Below are positions 54,514 through 63,811 of a stretch of DNA of 64,000 nucleotides, one piece after another; position 1 is the stretch's first letter, and each line of letters opens with the position of its first letter. The stretch comes from an uncultured Armatimonadota bacterium. Its GTDB lineage: Bacteria > Armatimonadota > Fimbriimonadia > Fimbriimonadales > Fimbriimonadaceae. Both the position numbers and the translations under genes were made by a program. Location: contig CAILEM010000090.1 of assembly GCA_903833215.1 (NCBI GenBank), positions 1-64,000 on the forward strand, given 5' to 3'. A model generated the notes under the pieces. That model saw only the letters and a program-made list of their open reading frames with translations, was not told where the DNA came from and ran no database searches.

Positions 54514-56064
54514 ATGTTGGCAAGCCATAAAATGACCCGATTCGCACCTGTTTTCGCTCTTTTCGCCCTAGTGGTGACTGCCCACGGCCAAAGAAATTCC
54601 GGCGATCCGGACTCTTTGTCTGCTTTGCAGGAAATAAAACTGCGCACGGCCACCCAATCGCGAGGTTTCGATTACCTAAAGGAGCTGACGGATTCAATCG
54701 GCCCGCGACTTACTGGATCAAATCAGGCGAAAGTCGCTTGCCAATGGGCAGTTTCGAGGATGAAGAAGAGCGGCTTGAGCAACGTGCATCTCGAACCTTG
54801 GACCATGAGCCGGGGATGGGAGCGTGGATCTGCATCAGCCGACCTCATACGGCCCTTTCACATCGGCCTTGGCATCACTTCCTATGGTTGGACTGGGTCT
54901 ACAAAGAAAGGGGGCGTCGATGCGGATGTGGTCCTCGTCAATACCGACGCTTTTGATGACGAAATCAAAAAGCACGCATCGAATTGGTCTGGCAAGGTGC
55001 TTTTCCTTGCAGCCCTGAGCCCGAAACACCTCAACCCAATCCGTTCGTTTTCCCAACTCGGCACGTTTCTTGCTGCCGCTTCCAAGGCCCATGCCGTCGC
55101 TGTCATTTACGGTACTGGCCGACCCGGGGTGATGCTGACGCACACAGGGCCAGCCGCCTTCCAAGATGCGTATTTCCCGATTCCTGTTGTCGATATTGCC
55201 CAGGAACAGCAGACGATGCTGCAGCGCATGCTCGTCGCAAAATCCCCGGTGAGGCTCTGGATCAACGTCCAAAACGCGGTCACGATCGGATCCATCACGA
55301 GCAACAACGTCGTAGGCGAGATTGTTGGTGCCGAACATCCCGAGGAAGTCGTCATCATTGGAGCCCACCTCGATTCGTGGGACCTTGGCACGGGAGCGAT
55401 TGACGATGGATTTGGAGTAGCAAGCGTCCTGGCTGCCGCAGATGCCATCCTTTCTCAGCGCATTCGACCCAGCAGAACCATGCGCTTTGTCCTCTTTACC
55501 GGTGAGGAGCAAGGAATGTTAGGCTCGTTGGCCTATGTCAAAAGCCATCGCACGGAGCTCAAAAATATTGTTTGTGCTTTCGTGATGGACTGGGGGAGCG
55601 GCCAGATTACCAAGCTTCCACTCGCTGGGCACGATGAACTTGAATCTGCGTTTCTACACTTCGCCCAGTTGATCGAAGATGTCGCTCAGGTTCAGGTAGA
55701 CCATACCTATCTCTCCTATACCGACGGCTACGCCTTTACCTTGACGGGTATCCCTGGTATTGCCGCGCTTCAAAATTCGCCGAACTACGTTCAGATGGGA
55801 CATTCGGCGGCCGATACCCTCGACAAAGTTGACAGAAAGACTTTGGCGATTGACACAGCGATCGTCGCGTCGGCTGGATTCTGGGTCGCCAACTATCCTA
55901 TCCGGCTGGGGATGCCGTGGACCGAGGCGCAGACGATTAAGGCACTCACCCGTGATAACCAAAAGACCATGCTGGAGCTGTTCGGCCTGTGGCACTTTGC
56001 TTCCCCACAAGTGCCAGTAAAGAGGTCGGTTGGCAAACCTAAGGCCGGCTCGCTCAATCGGTAA
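54514..56064 (+). CDS. Secreted M28-family zinc aminopeptidase
   Basis: 516 aa (an ATG six codons in is an alternative start). Signal peptide ends near AHGQ. An M28 catalytic domain with two-zinc ligands is visible: IIGAHLDSWDLGTGAIDDG near residue 285, TGEEQGMLGS near 330, VMDWG near 355 and GHSAAD near 430. A PA-like insertion lies near residues 110-260. Similar to carboxypeptidase-Q/aminopeptidase-type enzymes; likely acts on peptides outside the cytoplasm. First gene of a run with the M13 peptidase and S4 gene. Confidence 0.9.
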   Translation: MLASHKMTRFAPVFALFALVVTAHGQRNSGDPDSLSALQEIKLRTATQSRGFDYLKELTDSIGPRLTGSNQAKVACQWAVSRMKKSGLSNVHLEPWTMSRGWERGSASADLIRPFHIGLGITSYGWTGSTKKGGVDADVVLVNTDAFDDEIKKHASNWSGKVLFLAALSPKHLNPIRSFSQLGTFLAAASKAHAVAVIYGTGRPGVMLTHTGPAAFQDAYFPIPVVDIAQEQQTMLQRMLVAKSPVRLWINVQNAVTIGSITSNNVVGEIVGAEHPEEVVIIGAHLDSWDLGTGAIDDGFGVASVLAAADAILSQRIRPSRTMRFVLFTGEEQGMLGSLAYVKSHRTELKNIVCAFVMDWGSGQITKLPLAGHDELESAFLHFAQLIEDVAQVQVDHTYLSYTDGYAFTLTGIPGIAALQNSPNYVQMGHSAADTLDKVDRKTLAIDTAIVASAGFWVANYPIRLGMPWTEAQTIKALTRDNQKTMLELFGLWHFASPQVPVKRSVGKPKAGSLNR

Positions 56065-56082
56065 TCGGATATCCTCATCAGA

Positions 56083-58098
56083 ATGCATCTGTCCGCGATG
56101 AATCGATCCTTGCTCGCCGTGGTGTGCCTCTCAACGTCGTTGTGCGGTTTCGCCTTGAACGCGACCGCAGATCATGGCATCGACATTGCCGGAATGGATC
56201 GAACAGTAGTCGTCAAGTCGCCAGGGGACATGCAGAACTTCGCCAACGGCAACTGGTTTGACAACACCCCCATCCCAGCCGACAAGGCATATGTCGGAAC
56301 CTACGACGAGATCCAAGAACGCAATTTGGCCACGCTTCGGTCCGTTCTCGAAAATCCCACCAGTACCTTGATCGGCGCGGACGCAGGTTTGAAACTTGCC
56401 AAATCGCTCTATCGGCAGGCGATGAATGAGCGTGCCCTCGAAACTTCGGGGAGTCTCCCAGTCGCAGCTGAACTGAAGCGGATTGATCTCGTGAAAGATC
56501 GAAACAGTTTGGCGACGGAGATCGCTCACTTGCATACGCTAGGAGTGCCCGTCGCCTTTGACATTTCAGTAAGTCCGGACGACAAGAACAACACCCGCCA
56601 CCTGCTGACCCTAGCACAAGGTGGGCAGATTCTGCCCGAGCGGAATCTTTACCTGGCAACGGATGAGCGTTCGGTCGCAATGCGCGCCCAATACTTAACG
56701 ACGGTTGGGAAGTTGCTTGCGATGGTGAAGGTGTTCGATCCCGCAAGTCGAGCGAAGGAAGCCCTTGAGCTTGAAACACTGCTTGCCAACGCATCCCTTG
56801 GGACCCTTGATCTCAAGGATTCTCAGGCCAACTATCATCGGAAATCCCTCACGGAACTGGAAGAAGACTCGCCCGAATTCGGATGGTCGGCCTATTTCAC
56901 TGGCTTAGGAGTTGAGTCGGTGTCGACCCTAAATGTCCGTCAGCCAAAGTTCTTCGCAGCCTTCTCTAAGGCACTCGCTGAACGACCCATGGCTCAATGG
57001 CGAAGCTACCTAAGGGCTTCGACCCTCTACGCTTGGGCTCCATACCTCGCCAATGCTTTTGTGAAGACCCAATTCAGCCTGTCAAGTAACATCACGGGCT
57101 GCCCACTTCTCTCACCTCGTTGGAAGCGAGCCATCGCGACAGTTGACCTTATGCCTGGGGACATTCTTGGACATATCTTGGTTGCCAAGTCACTCAACCC
57201 AGACGCTCAAAAAGCGGCGTTGCGGGTTGTGAACGCCGTGCGGATTGCACTTCGGGAACGTTTGGTTGATGTCGACTGGATGCTGACAGAAACTCAGGCC
57301 CTGGCCGTCAAGAAACTGGATGGGATGAAGTTCAAAATCGGTTCGCCTGGGGCATGGGAACCCATCCCGACGTTTAAACTGAGTGAGGAGTCCTTGCTAG
57401 ACAGCATTCTCAAGATTCAGTCCGGACGTTGGAAATCTCAACTCGCCCTATTAAAGAAGCCGTTGGATAGATCCGCGTGGACTACCAGTGCGGCGGATAT
57501 ACGGGTCTCCTACAATCTCAACTTGAACGAGCTGACAGTTCCAGCCGGCGCGCTTCAGAAAGGATTGTTCGATCCCTACGCAGACGACGCCTCCAATTTT
57601 GGTGCCATCGGCTCGGTTATCGGACATGAGATCACTCACGGTTTCGATAACTATGGATCTCAGTTTGATGCGACCGGCAATCTGAAGAATTGGTGGAAGG
57701 ACGAGGACTGGGAGCATTACACCGATGCCAGTAGCCACGTTCGAATCCAGTACACCGCCTATCGGAGCCCTGACGGAGTTCCCGTAGATGGGAAGCTGAC
57801 CCTCAGTGAGAACTGTGCCGACATTGGCGGGTTGTCTCTCGCCTATGCGGCGTACCATCGTGTTCTTGGAGGAGCGACTCCTAGAATACGAGATGGCTTG
57901 AGTGGAGATCAGCGTTTCTTTATCGCCTTTACCCAGACTTTCCGGTCTCATTATCGTCCCGATGTCGCACAGGCATTGATCGCGACTGACCTTTTTGCTC
58001 CCGATACGGTTCGAGCCGTCGGTGCCATCAGCGATGAGAAGGGGTTCTACAAGGCTTTTGGGCTCAGCGTTCCCAAGACGGTCCCGCATATTTGGTAG
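56083..58098 (+). CDS. M13-family (neprilysin/PepO-type) metallopeptidase
   Basis: 671 aa with a signal peptide. The zinc motif HEITHGFDNYG near residue 516 supplies two histidines and the catalytic glutamate; ENCADIGG near residue 575 supplies the third ligand glutamate. The N-terminal M13 domain begins FANGNWFDNTPIPADKA. Typical family length. Located 18 bases after the M28 gene, so the two exported peptidases are probably co-expressed. Confidence 0.94.
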   Translation: MHLSAMNRSLLAVVCLSTSLCGFALNATADHGIDIAGMDRTVVVKSPGDMQNFANGNWFDNTPIPADKAYVGTYDEIQERNLATLRSVLENPTSTLIGADAGLKLAKSLYRQAMNERALETSGSLPVAAELKRIDLVKDRNSLATEIAHLHTLGVPVAFDISVSPDDKNNTRHLLTLAQGGQILPERNLYLATDERSVAMRAQYLTTVGKLLAMVKVFDPASRAKEALELETLLANASLGTLDLKDSQANYHRKSLTELEEDSPEFGWSAYFTGLGVESVSTLNVRQPKFFAAFSKALAERPMAQWRSYLRASTLYAWAPYLANAFVKTQFSLSSNITGCPLLSPRWKRAIATVDLMPGDILGHILVAKSLNPDAQKAALRVVNAVRIALRERLVDVDWMLTETQALAVKKLDGMKFKIGSPGAWEPIPTFKLSEESLLDSILKIQSGRWKSQLALLKKPLDRSAWTTSAADIRVSYNLNLNELTVPAGALQKGLFDPYADDASNFGAIGSVIGHEITHGFDNYGSQFDATGNLKNWWKDEDWEHYTDASSHVRIQYTAYRSPDGVPVDGKLTLSENCADIGGLSLAYAAYHRVLGGATPRIRDGLSGDQRFFIAFTQTFRSHYRPDVAQALIATDLFAPDTVRAVGAISDEKGFYKAFGLSVPKTVPHIW

Positions 58099-58105
58099 TT
58101 TCAAC

Positions 58106-58336
58106 ATGAACGACAATATCATCGAACAAGAGATCCGTGGCGACATGATCACCCTCGGCCAACTCATCAAGGTTTTGAACCTGGTTTCATCAGGTGCCGA
58201 AGTCAAGCAGTACCTCCACGGGGAATCCGTCTTTGTGAATGGAGATGCCGACGATCGCCGCGGGAGAAAGCTCTATCCGGGTGACCTTATCAAACTCGGA
58301 GACGGAACCGTGGTTCGGTTAACCAGCCAACCTTGA
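58106..58336 (+). CDS. S4-domain RNA-binding protein (YaaA-like)
   Basis: 76 aa from ATG 58106; the open frame upstream lies inside the peptidase gene and is not used. S4 RNA-binding domain: ITLGQLIKVLNLVSSGAEVK and VFVNGDADDRRGRKLYPGD. The YaaA-like proteins are linked to ribosome or DNA metabolism, not defined. It starts 7 bases after the M13 peptidase stop. Confidence 0.9.
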   Translation: MNDNIIEQEIRGDMITLGQLIKVLNLVSSGAEVKQYLHGESVFVNGDADDRRGRKLYPGDLIKLGDGTVVRLTSQP

Positions 58337-58467
58337 CCCGTCGAAACGACGAATTACCCAGGCCATATTCATTCACCGCTTCCGTCGGACCGTAGGTCAA
58401 CACTAGTATTTTTCGCGTGAATCACCTATCAATGGTGTTCGTCGCACGCACAGGAGTCATTTGCCAC

Positions 58468-59187
58468 ATGATCAAGCCTTACGTAACCGTATTTGGAGCA
58501 GTCCTTACCTCGATCGCCCTTTTCGCAGCCCAGTCGCCTTCCCACCCTCCCTACGTAAAAATGGGAGACCACGACTACAACGGAATTGGAATCTCGTACA
58601 TGGGACGTGAGATCGCGATGGTCATGGGACATGAGGCTGCCGACTGGCTAGATCGCCCCGAGCGCGAGGTGGAAGAGGCTCCTTCGATCTTGGTGAAGTC
58701 GTTGGAATTGAAGCCAGGAATGAACGTTGCCGATATTGGGGCTGGTAGCGGCTACTTGTCCTTCCTGATGGCCAAGCGGGTCGCTCCGTCAGGCAAGGTG
58801 TATGCCGAAGACATTCAGCCTGAAATGCTGGAAATTGTACGCACGAAGGCTAAGGAGAACGGCCAGAAAAATGTGTTGCCCTGGCTAGGAACAACGACCG
58901 ACCCCAAACTCCCGGCCGGTTCCATCGACCTGATGATCATGGTGGACGTCTATCACGAATTCGATAAGCCCTATGAGATGGTGTCCAAGATGGTCCCCGC
59001 ACTCAAGAAAGGTGGGCGCCTTGTGTTTGTCGAGTACCGAAAGGAGGACCCTGAGGTTCCAATCAAGTTGGTCCACAAGATGTCGGTCGCCCAAGTTCGC
59101 AAAGAGATGGCGATCTTCCCTCTCGACTACAAGCAAACGATTGAGATCCTTCCTCGGCAGCACATCATCGAGTTCACTCGAAAGTAG
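58468..59187 (+). CDS. Exported class I SAM methyltransferase
   Basis: 239 aa from ATG 58468 (AGGAG 11 bases upstream; the frame extends to GTG 58417). An N-terminal hydrophobic segment (VTVFGAVLTSIALFAAQ) looks like a signal peptide, unusual for a SAM enzyme. Motif I VADIGAGSGYLSFLMA near residue 87 and a DLMIMVDVYHEF motif are intact. If truly exported it would need SAM outside the cytoplasm; similar signal-bearing methyltransferases are known in some Planctomycetes-like genomes, but the location is not established. Overlaps the convergent CBS gene by 61 bases. Confidence 0.8.
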   Translation: MIKPYVTVFGAVLTSIALFAAQSPSHPPYVKMGDHDYNGIGISYMGREIAMVMGHEAADWLDRPEREVEEAPSILVKSLELKPGMNVADIGAGSGYLSFLMAKRVAPSGKVYAEDIQPEMLEIVRTKAKENGQKNVLPWLGTTTDPKLPAGSIDLMIMVDVYHEFDKPYEMVSKMVPALKKGGRLVFVEYRKEDPEVPIKLVHKMSVAQVRKEMAIFPLDYKQTIEILPRQHIIEFTRK

Positions 59188-59663
59188 ACGCCCCTACTCG
59201 CTGACGAATTGGGGTCTGGCGGTGGAATCGGCACACTTTGGCGATGGTTGCGTTGGTGGAGAGCGACTTTGAGGTAACCGGCTCGCTCGTCGCCACGACA
59301 AGCCATCGCAAGGTCTCCTGCCGTCAACACTCCCACGAGATTGCCTTCTTTGTCGGTGACAAGCAAGCGGCCGATTGCTTTGGCTGCCATCAGGTCCAGC
59401 GCGGTTTCCAGTTCATCCGTGATTTGAAGTTGGATCGGATCGGGCGTCATGACGTGACGGATAAACGTCGTCTGCGGATCGTATCCCTCCGCCACCCCTC
59501 GAAGGACAATATCTCGATCAGTTACAACGCCCAAGACTCGCCCAGCATCAGTGACGGGCAGAAAGCCGATGGAGCTTTCACGCATGACGATGGTCGCTTT
59601 TCGTATAGAGTCATCAGGTCGAACTGTAATTGGTTTCGACGTAATCAGATCTGCTAGCCGCAT
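59127..59663 (-). CDS. CBS-domain protein
   Basis: 178 aa from ATG 59663, preceded by AGGTG; an ATG further upstream is also in frame. Two CBS motifs: MRLADLITSKPITVRPDDSI..GFLPVTDAGRVLGVVTDRDI and VMTPDPIQL..RLLVTDKEGNLVGVLTAGDL. Such pairs sense adenine nucleotides. A 45-residue cysteine-containing tail beyond the second CBS looks unlike the family and overlaps the 3' end of the methyltransferase gene, so the true end may be an extension by mutation. Confidence 0.85.
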   Translation of the reverse strand: MRLADLITSKPITVRPDDSIRKATIVMRESSIGFLPVTDAGRVLGVVTDRDIVLRGVAEGYDPQTTFIRHVMTPDPIQLQITDELETALDLMAAKAIGRLLVTDKEGNLVGVLTAGDLAMACRGDERAGYLKVALHQRNHRQSVPIPPPDPNSSASRGVYFRVNSMMCCRGRISIVCL

Positions 59664-59794
59664 GACTTCACCTCTCGCTCGCCTTTCGGAGGAGTGACAC
59701 CTCGAAAGATGGCTTAAAGACGACTTCAAGCAAGATATGTTCGAAGATTTCGGAATATCGATTGACGATTGATGAAGGCCTCTGTACGGTAGAA

Positions 59795-59828
59795 AAGGGC
59801 TATCGACAGCAGCTTGTCGATAGCCCTT
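59795..59828 (-). terminator. Intrinsic terminator after the DUF6263-like gene
   Basis: A perfect 14-bp stem (AAGGGCTATCGACA / TGTCGATAGCCCTT) with a six-base loop, followed on the minus strand by TTTTCT. Confidence 0.9.
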
Positions 59829-59851
59829 CGTGCCGCTTTTTCGGTGTTAAG

Positions 59852-60649
59852 TCAGCGGAGGACCATTGACTGGACCAGGTGCTGAGTCATCTTCATATCG
59901 CCAAAGGTTGAAGTCGTATCCGAAACCATGGATGTTCCCACAGTCATTCCCGTAGAAACTTCGATTTGCTGAGTCCCCGTGCTCTTGATGTGCATCTCAA
60001 TTTCCTGTCCTGAGACAGACATCTTTGCGTCGCCGTCCATTGTGATTTCGATGTTTGCAAAGGTTTGATTTCCCTTTTGAGTGATTTCCTTGAGGCGGAA
60101 CTTGATCGGAATCTTGCCTGAAGCCTCAACGCTCGGTGCGCCCGGAACCGCATTTCCACCAGCGGCGATCATCTTTCCAAGATCCATAGAATACGACCAG
60201 TCGTCACCGACCTTGATTGCATGGTCAGGAAAAGACATGGCCTGCATTCCGTTGATCATGCTATCCATGCCCGAACCGTTCACACCTTGAACATGGTAGA
60301 AACCATCGATTTTCGATGTAACGGTTTTGTCATTCGACTGCTTCTCAAGCGACTCTTTCATTGCAGCAATCGGGCTATCTTCAGGCAGAGTTACGTGGGC
60401 TTTTGAGAATTTCGTCTCCATGGTCGTGACGTCTCCGGTTCGCGAAACCACTTTCATGTCGCTGTCCATGTCAGTCTGGAACTCCATGGCCGGCCCACCT
60501 GCCACCGCCCCCATCTGCATCTTCACTGTCATCTTGAACTGGTAGGTCTTACCAACCGGAGGGTTGAACCTAAGCGATACCTGGTTTTGGACCGGAGCGG
60601 CAGTTTGGTTACCTATCAGTAGGGCCAAAAAACAAGTTACAAGTGCCAT
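59852..60649 (-). CDS. Secreted beta-rich protein, DUF6263-like
   Basis: 265 aa from ATG 60649. Signal peptide MALVTCFLALLIGNQTAA. The rest is strand-rich with alternating polar/hydrophobic residues, starting VSLRFNPPVGKTYQFKMTVKMQM and containing several methionine/glycine-rich segments. The pattern of paired strands resembles the DUF6263 group; not certain. Function unknown. Single-gene unit ended by the terminator at 59795-59828. Confidence 0.7.
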   Translation of the reverse strand: MALVTCFLALLIGNQTAAPVQNQVSLRFNPPVGKTYQFKMTVKMQMGAVAGGPAMEFQTDMDSDMKVVSRTGDVTTMETKFSKAHVTLPEDSPIAAMKESLEKQSNDKTVTSKIDGFYHVQGVNGSGMDSMINGMQAMSFPDHAIKVGDDWSYSMDLGKMIAAGGNAVPGAPSVEASGKIPIKFRLKEITQKGNQTFANIEITMDGDAKMSVSGQEIEMHIKSTGTQQIEVSTGMTVGTSMVSDTTSTFGDMKMTQHLVQSMVLR

Positions 60650-60779
60650 GTGACCACTATACATGGGATACGTCGATCCCGTTTCAAAGCGACGAGTTTG
60701 AGGCTTTTGCTGAACCGTCTGACTGTGCTTGCCTTTCCACCGGATGTCGCCTCATCAATCGTTTTTGGACCCGCAAGTT

Positions 60780-63011
60780 TTATTCCGCGGCTATTTCGTC
60801 GGCCCAGACATTTGTTTTGATAATCTTCGCCCAGTCAAGCTTGTTGTCAGATAACCAAGCAATGAGATTTGCTCGGGCTTCCGCCTTCTTCTCTTCGTTC
60901 CACAGGAGGTGAAACTCGTTCACTCCCTGTTGCCCACTTTCTGTCATTACTATTGCGAGCGCCTCGCTCATCGGTACTTTGCCGCCCATGCCGGGCTTCC
61001 ATTCGGGGAACTCTGATTCAGTCAAACTCCTGCCCGTCGATCCTCCGCCCAGACCGGTATACATGCACCATTTCGTTCCACGATCAGTGGTGATTTTGAA
61101 TGTTCCGATTTGAACCGAATTTCGCAGGCCGGCGACTACGGCACGGCGAAATGCTGGTTGATTAAGTAGGGCTATTTTCCCGAAACCGTATCCAAGCTGT
61201 GTGAGTGTTTCCCGAGCGACGTCTGGGTTCTTCGAACAGAGGCCATCCTCCCAACGCGCCATTCGCTTTTCACCAACGCGCCTTATTTCTGGGTCAGATG
61301 GACACTGCCAGAGCGGCTTGAATAGCGAGAAAGATCCCAGTTTTTTCTTATTGTCGAGGAAAGTGAAGAGTTTTCGATAATCAGCCGCTGCACTAAGATC
61401 TCCCGCTCTTGACCTATACGTAATCAGCTTGACGAATGCGTCCATCTCGGTTTCATCTAGGTCTCCATGATCGTTAAATTCGGTTTGAAGGACAAGGTTG
61501 CACACTTTGCGCAAGCACGGAATGCAATGCCCCTGATCCCACTTATAGAGGTTCTGACAAATCGAAATTGAGTTATGGATCGGAGACCTCGAAATAGGCC
61601 CTTGCGACCGAGGTTTCTCCATGATTTCTGCGGCGCGACGCGCCATGAGTTGAGTGAGTTTTGCCCTTTCCGCTGCCGGCAGCCCCTTCGCCAACATCTG
61701 AGAGGGTCGATTATCCCAACGAAAATAGATGTAAGGTACTGAGATGGCCCCAGAGGGTGAGATGAGCGCGTCGCTTGCTTTCGCCCAGTGGTCGTCCGTC
61801 GATTGATTATCGTTAAGTACCAGCATCCAACGTGCGGCGTTTGAAAGTCTCCCCACGCTGTTCCATTTGGCCTTCAGGACATCAGCGGTTGGAAGGCTTG
61901 GACCGGATCGATTTTTGATATCAAATCGTTCCAGACATTCGGCAGCGGGCCAACTCGCAAGCAAAACATACCATGCGACTTCCTTGACAGACAAAACATG
62001 GGACCCAGCGCCCCAATTACCGAGCCCAGACACTGGAAATACGGCACGCGAAAGTCGCTTGTCCGTACCGAAGGTCTGGATGAGTATTGGAACGGCCGCA
62101 TCTCCTTCGCGGACAAGAGCCCGAATGATCAGATCGTTGGAGATGATTTGGCTCAGTTTGTGAGGTTGCTCTCCGATAACGGAATCGAGGGCACCTACAA
62201 GTGCTTGGATACGCGCAGCGCGTGGTAGCTTCGCGAGTCGGCTCCACTGGATGGGTTCACTCGGATAGTCGATCCGTCGCTCAATCTCAGTTAGAAGCTC
62301 CTTGACCGATTGAAGGGTTGGAACGTCCAGAAAAAAAGCGACTCGTTCAGGAGGACGCTTCTGTTCCAGCGCGCGAACGAGACGTTTTGTGCAATCTCTG
62401 GCAAGGAGGTAACGTCCTTGTGAATACGCTCGATATGCCAGGCGCTCCTGGACGCCGATGAGGTCAGTTCGAAGGAAATGTCCGGTGAAGGCGCTAGGCG
62501 TATTCGGGAAGTTCGATTCTTCTTCACGAATCATTGCCTTGGTGACTTCCTCGGCCAATCGCGGCTTACCGAGCACGAGCAGCAAGGCCGGAGTTGCCAC
62601 CGTCAGATGCTCGATACCTAGGCTTGGATACCGGTACTGCTCTGGCTTGATCAGCTTTGCGAAAGTCTCAACCAAATCTGCTGGCGTCGTCGGAGCTGTG
62701 ATTTCAACTTCTGAGCCGTCGATTAAAACGATCCGCTTGTCTCCCGGCAGAACCCAACCAAAATAGTCGGTCAGAGGCAGATAGTTCTGTTCGGGCGGAA
62801 CGGTCATCATGCAAAACCGCCCGCCTCTTGGATCTGCCAGTACATTTCCAAGAACCTCTCGAACCGCTGCGACAAATTTGGCATCGATCGAAGTCTGGGG
62901 CGGATTCCACGCGACCTGATGTCGAGCTTGCGCTGCTAGCGTCGGGCGAAAGAATACGCCGCAAACGATACATATCGTCGAAGCGATAATCCGTTTGAAG
63001 GGGACTGCCAT
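60780..63011 (-). CDS. Large exported protein of unknown function
   Basis: 743 aa from ATG 63011, which gives a signal peptide (MAVPFKRIIASTICIVCGVFF). No family recognised. Middle region (about residues 80-500) is helical with repeat-like structure; residues about 500-530 hold four cysteines in a CQNLYKWDQGHCIPCLRKVC cluster that could bind metal or form disulfides. A second cysteine pair lies near residue 610. Ends in a charged helical tail. Isolated gene. Confidence 0.6.
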   Translation of the reverse strand: MAVPFKRIIASTICIVCGVFFRPTLAAQARHQVAWNPPQTSIDAKFVAAVREVLGNVLADPRGGRFCMMTVPPEQNYLPLTDYFGWVLPGDKRIVLIDGSEVEITAPTTPADLVETFAKLIKPEQYRYPSLGIEHLTVATPALLLVLGKPRLAEEVTKAMIREEESNFPNTPSAFTGHFLRTDLIGVQERLAYRAYSQGRYLLARDCTKRLVRALEQKRPPERVAFFLDVPTLQSVKELLTEIERRIDYPSEPIQWSRLAKLPRAARIQALVGALDSVIGEQPHKLSQIISNDLIIRALVREGDAAVPILIQTFGTDKRLSRAVFPVSGLGNWGAGSHVLSVKEVAWYVLLASWPAAECLERFDIKNRSGPSLPTADVLKAKWNSVGRLSNAARWMLVLNDNQSTDDHWAKASDALISPSGAISVPYIYFRWDNRPSQMLAKGLPAAERAKLTQLMARRAAEIMEKPRSQGPISRSPIHNSISICQNLYKWDQGHCIPCLRKVCNLVLQTEFNDHGDLDETEMDAFVKLITYRSRAGDLSAAADYRKLFTFLDNKKKLGSFSLFKPLWQCPSDPEIRRVGEKRMARWEDGLCSKNPDVARETLTQLGYGFGKIALLNQPAFRRAVVAGLRNSVQIGTFKITTDRGTKWCMYTGLGGGSTGRSLTESEFPEWKPGMGGKVPMSEALAIVMTESGQQGVNEFHLLWNEEKKAEARANLIAWLSDNKLDWAKIIKTNVWADEIAAE

Positions 63012-63110
63012 TAACAATATTATATGGCGAAGATTAGCTCTGGTCCCAAAATCAGGATTTGCCACGCCGTAATTTGAGCTTGCCCCACGAATGGGCTCCA
63101 AAAGAGGGAT

Positions 63111-63186
63111 GGTGCCGCAACCCGGACTTGAACCGGGGACCCTAGCATTTTCAGTGCTATGCTCTACCGACTGAGCTATCGCGGCA
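63111..63186 (-). tRNA. tRNA-Phe (anticodon GAA)
   Basis: 76 nt with encoded CCA. Acceptor GCCGCGA/TTGCGGC, D-arm AGCTCAGTCGGTAGAGC, anticodon arm TAGCA-CTGAAAA-TGCTA (anticodon GAA), T-arm GGTTCAAGTCC. Confidence 0.97.
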
Positions 63187-63198
63187 CGCTGGGTAAAT

Positions 63199-63274
<76 letters not shown>

Positions 63275-63337
63275 AACAGTTGTAAATTATGGCGTCTCGA
63301 ACCTGGAAAAGCAAGGGGCGCAGGTTCATTTTGGTGA

Positions 63338-63811
63338 TTATCCCAGCATCTGCTCTGGCATCGTCCTATTAAGGAGCAACCAGTACATCGCCACCTGCAA
63401 GATCATCTCAGAGAACTCGCTTGGGTCGGTCGGCTTGTGGATATAGGAATTCGCCCCCAACGCATAGCTGGCCTCGACTTGGGTTTCATCTTCCGAAGCG
63501 GTTAACACTACAACGGGAATGCGACGGGTCTGCTCATTTGCACGAATGCGCTTCAGGACTTCAAGCCCACTCAGCCTTGGCAGCTTTAGGTCGAGGATGA
63601 CAACGGCGGGCATGACGGACATGTCTCGCCCTGTAAAGCTCCCAGAGCCAAATAGGTAGTCGATGGCTTCTTGGCCGTCGCAAGCTACGACAACCTCATT
63701 CATGATGTTGTTTCGTCGAAGGGCTCGAAGCGTGAGCCGCTCGTCGTCGATGTTGTCCTCGATAAGAAGGATTAATTTGCTGTCGAGGTTTGTCGATTGC
63801 ACCTTGGACAT
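63338..63811 (-). CDS. Single-domain response regulator
   Basis: 157 aa receiver domain with no output domain. Acidic pocket in LIEDNIDDERL, phosphorylation aspartate in VVILDLKLP, conserved threonine in VVVLTASEDE and lysine in YIHKPTD. Similar to the Rcp1-like CheY group found next to hybrid kinases, but no kinase gene is in view. A minus-strand TATAAT at 63871-63876 is a possible -10 box. Confidence 0.93.
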   Translation of the reverse strand: MSKVQSTNLDSKLILLIEDNIDDERLTLRALRRNNIMNEVVVACDGQEAIDYLFGSGSFTGRDMSVMPAVVILDLKLPRLSGLEVLKRIRANEQTRRIPVVVLTASEDETQVEASYALGANSYIHKPTDPSEFSEMILQVAMYWLLLNRTMPEQMLG

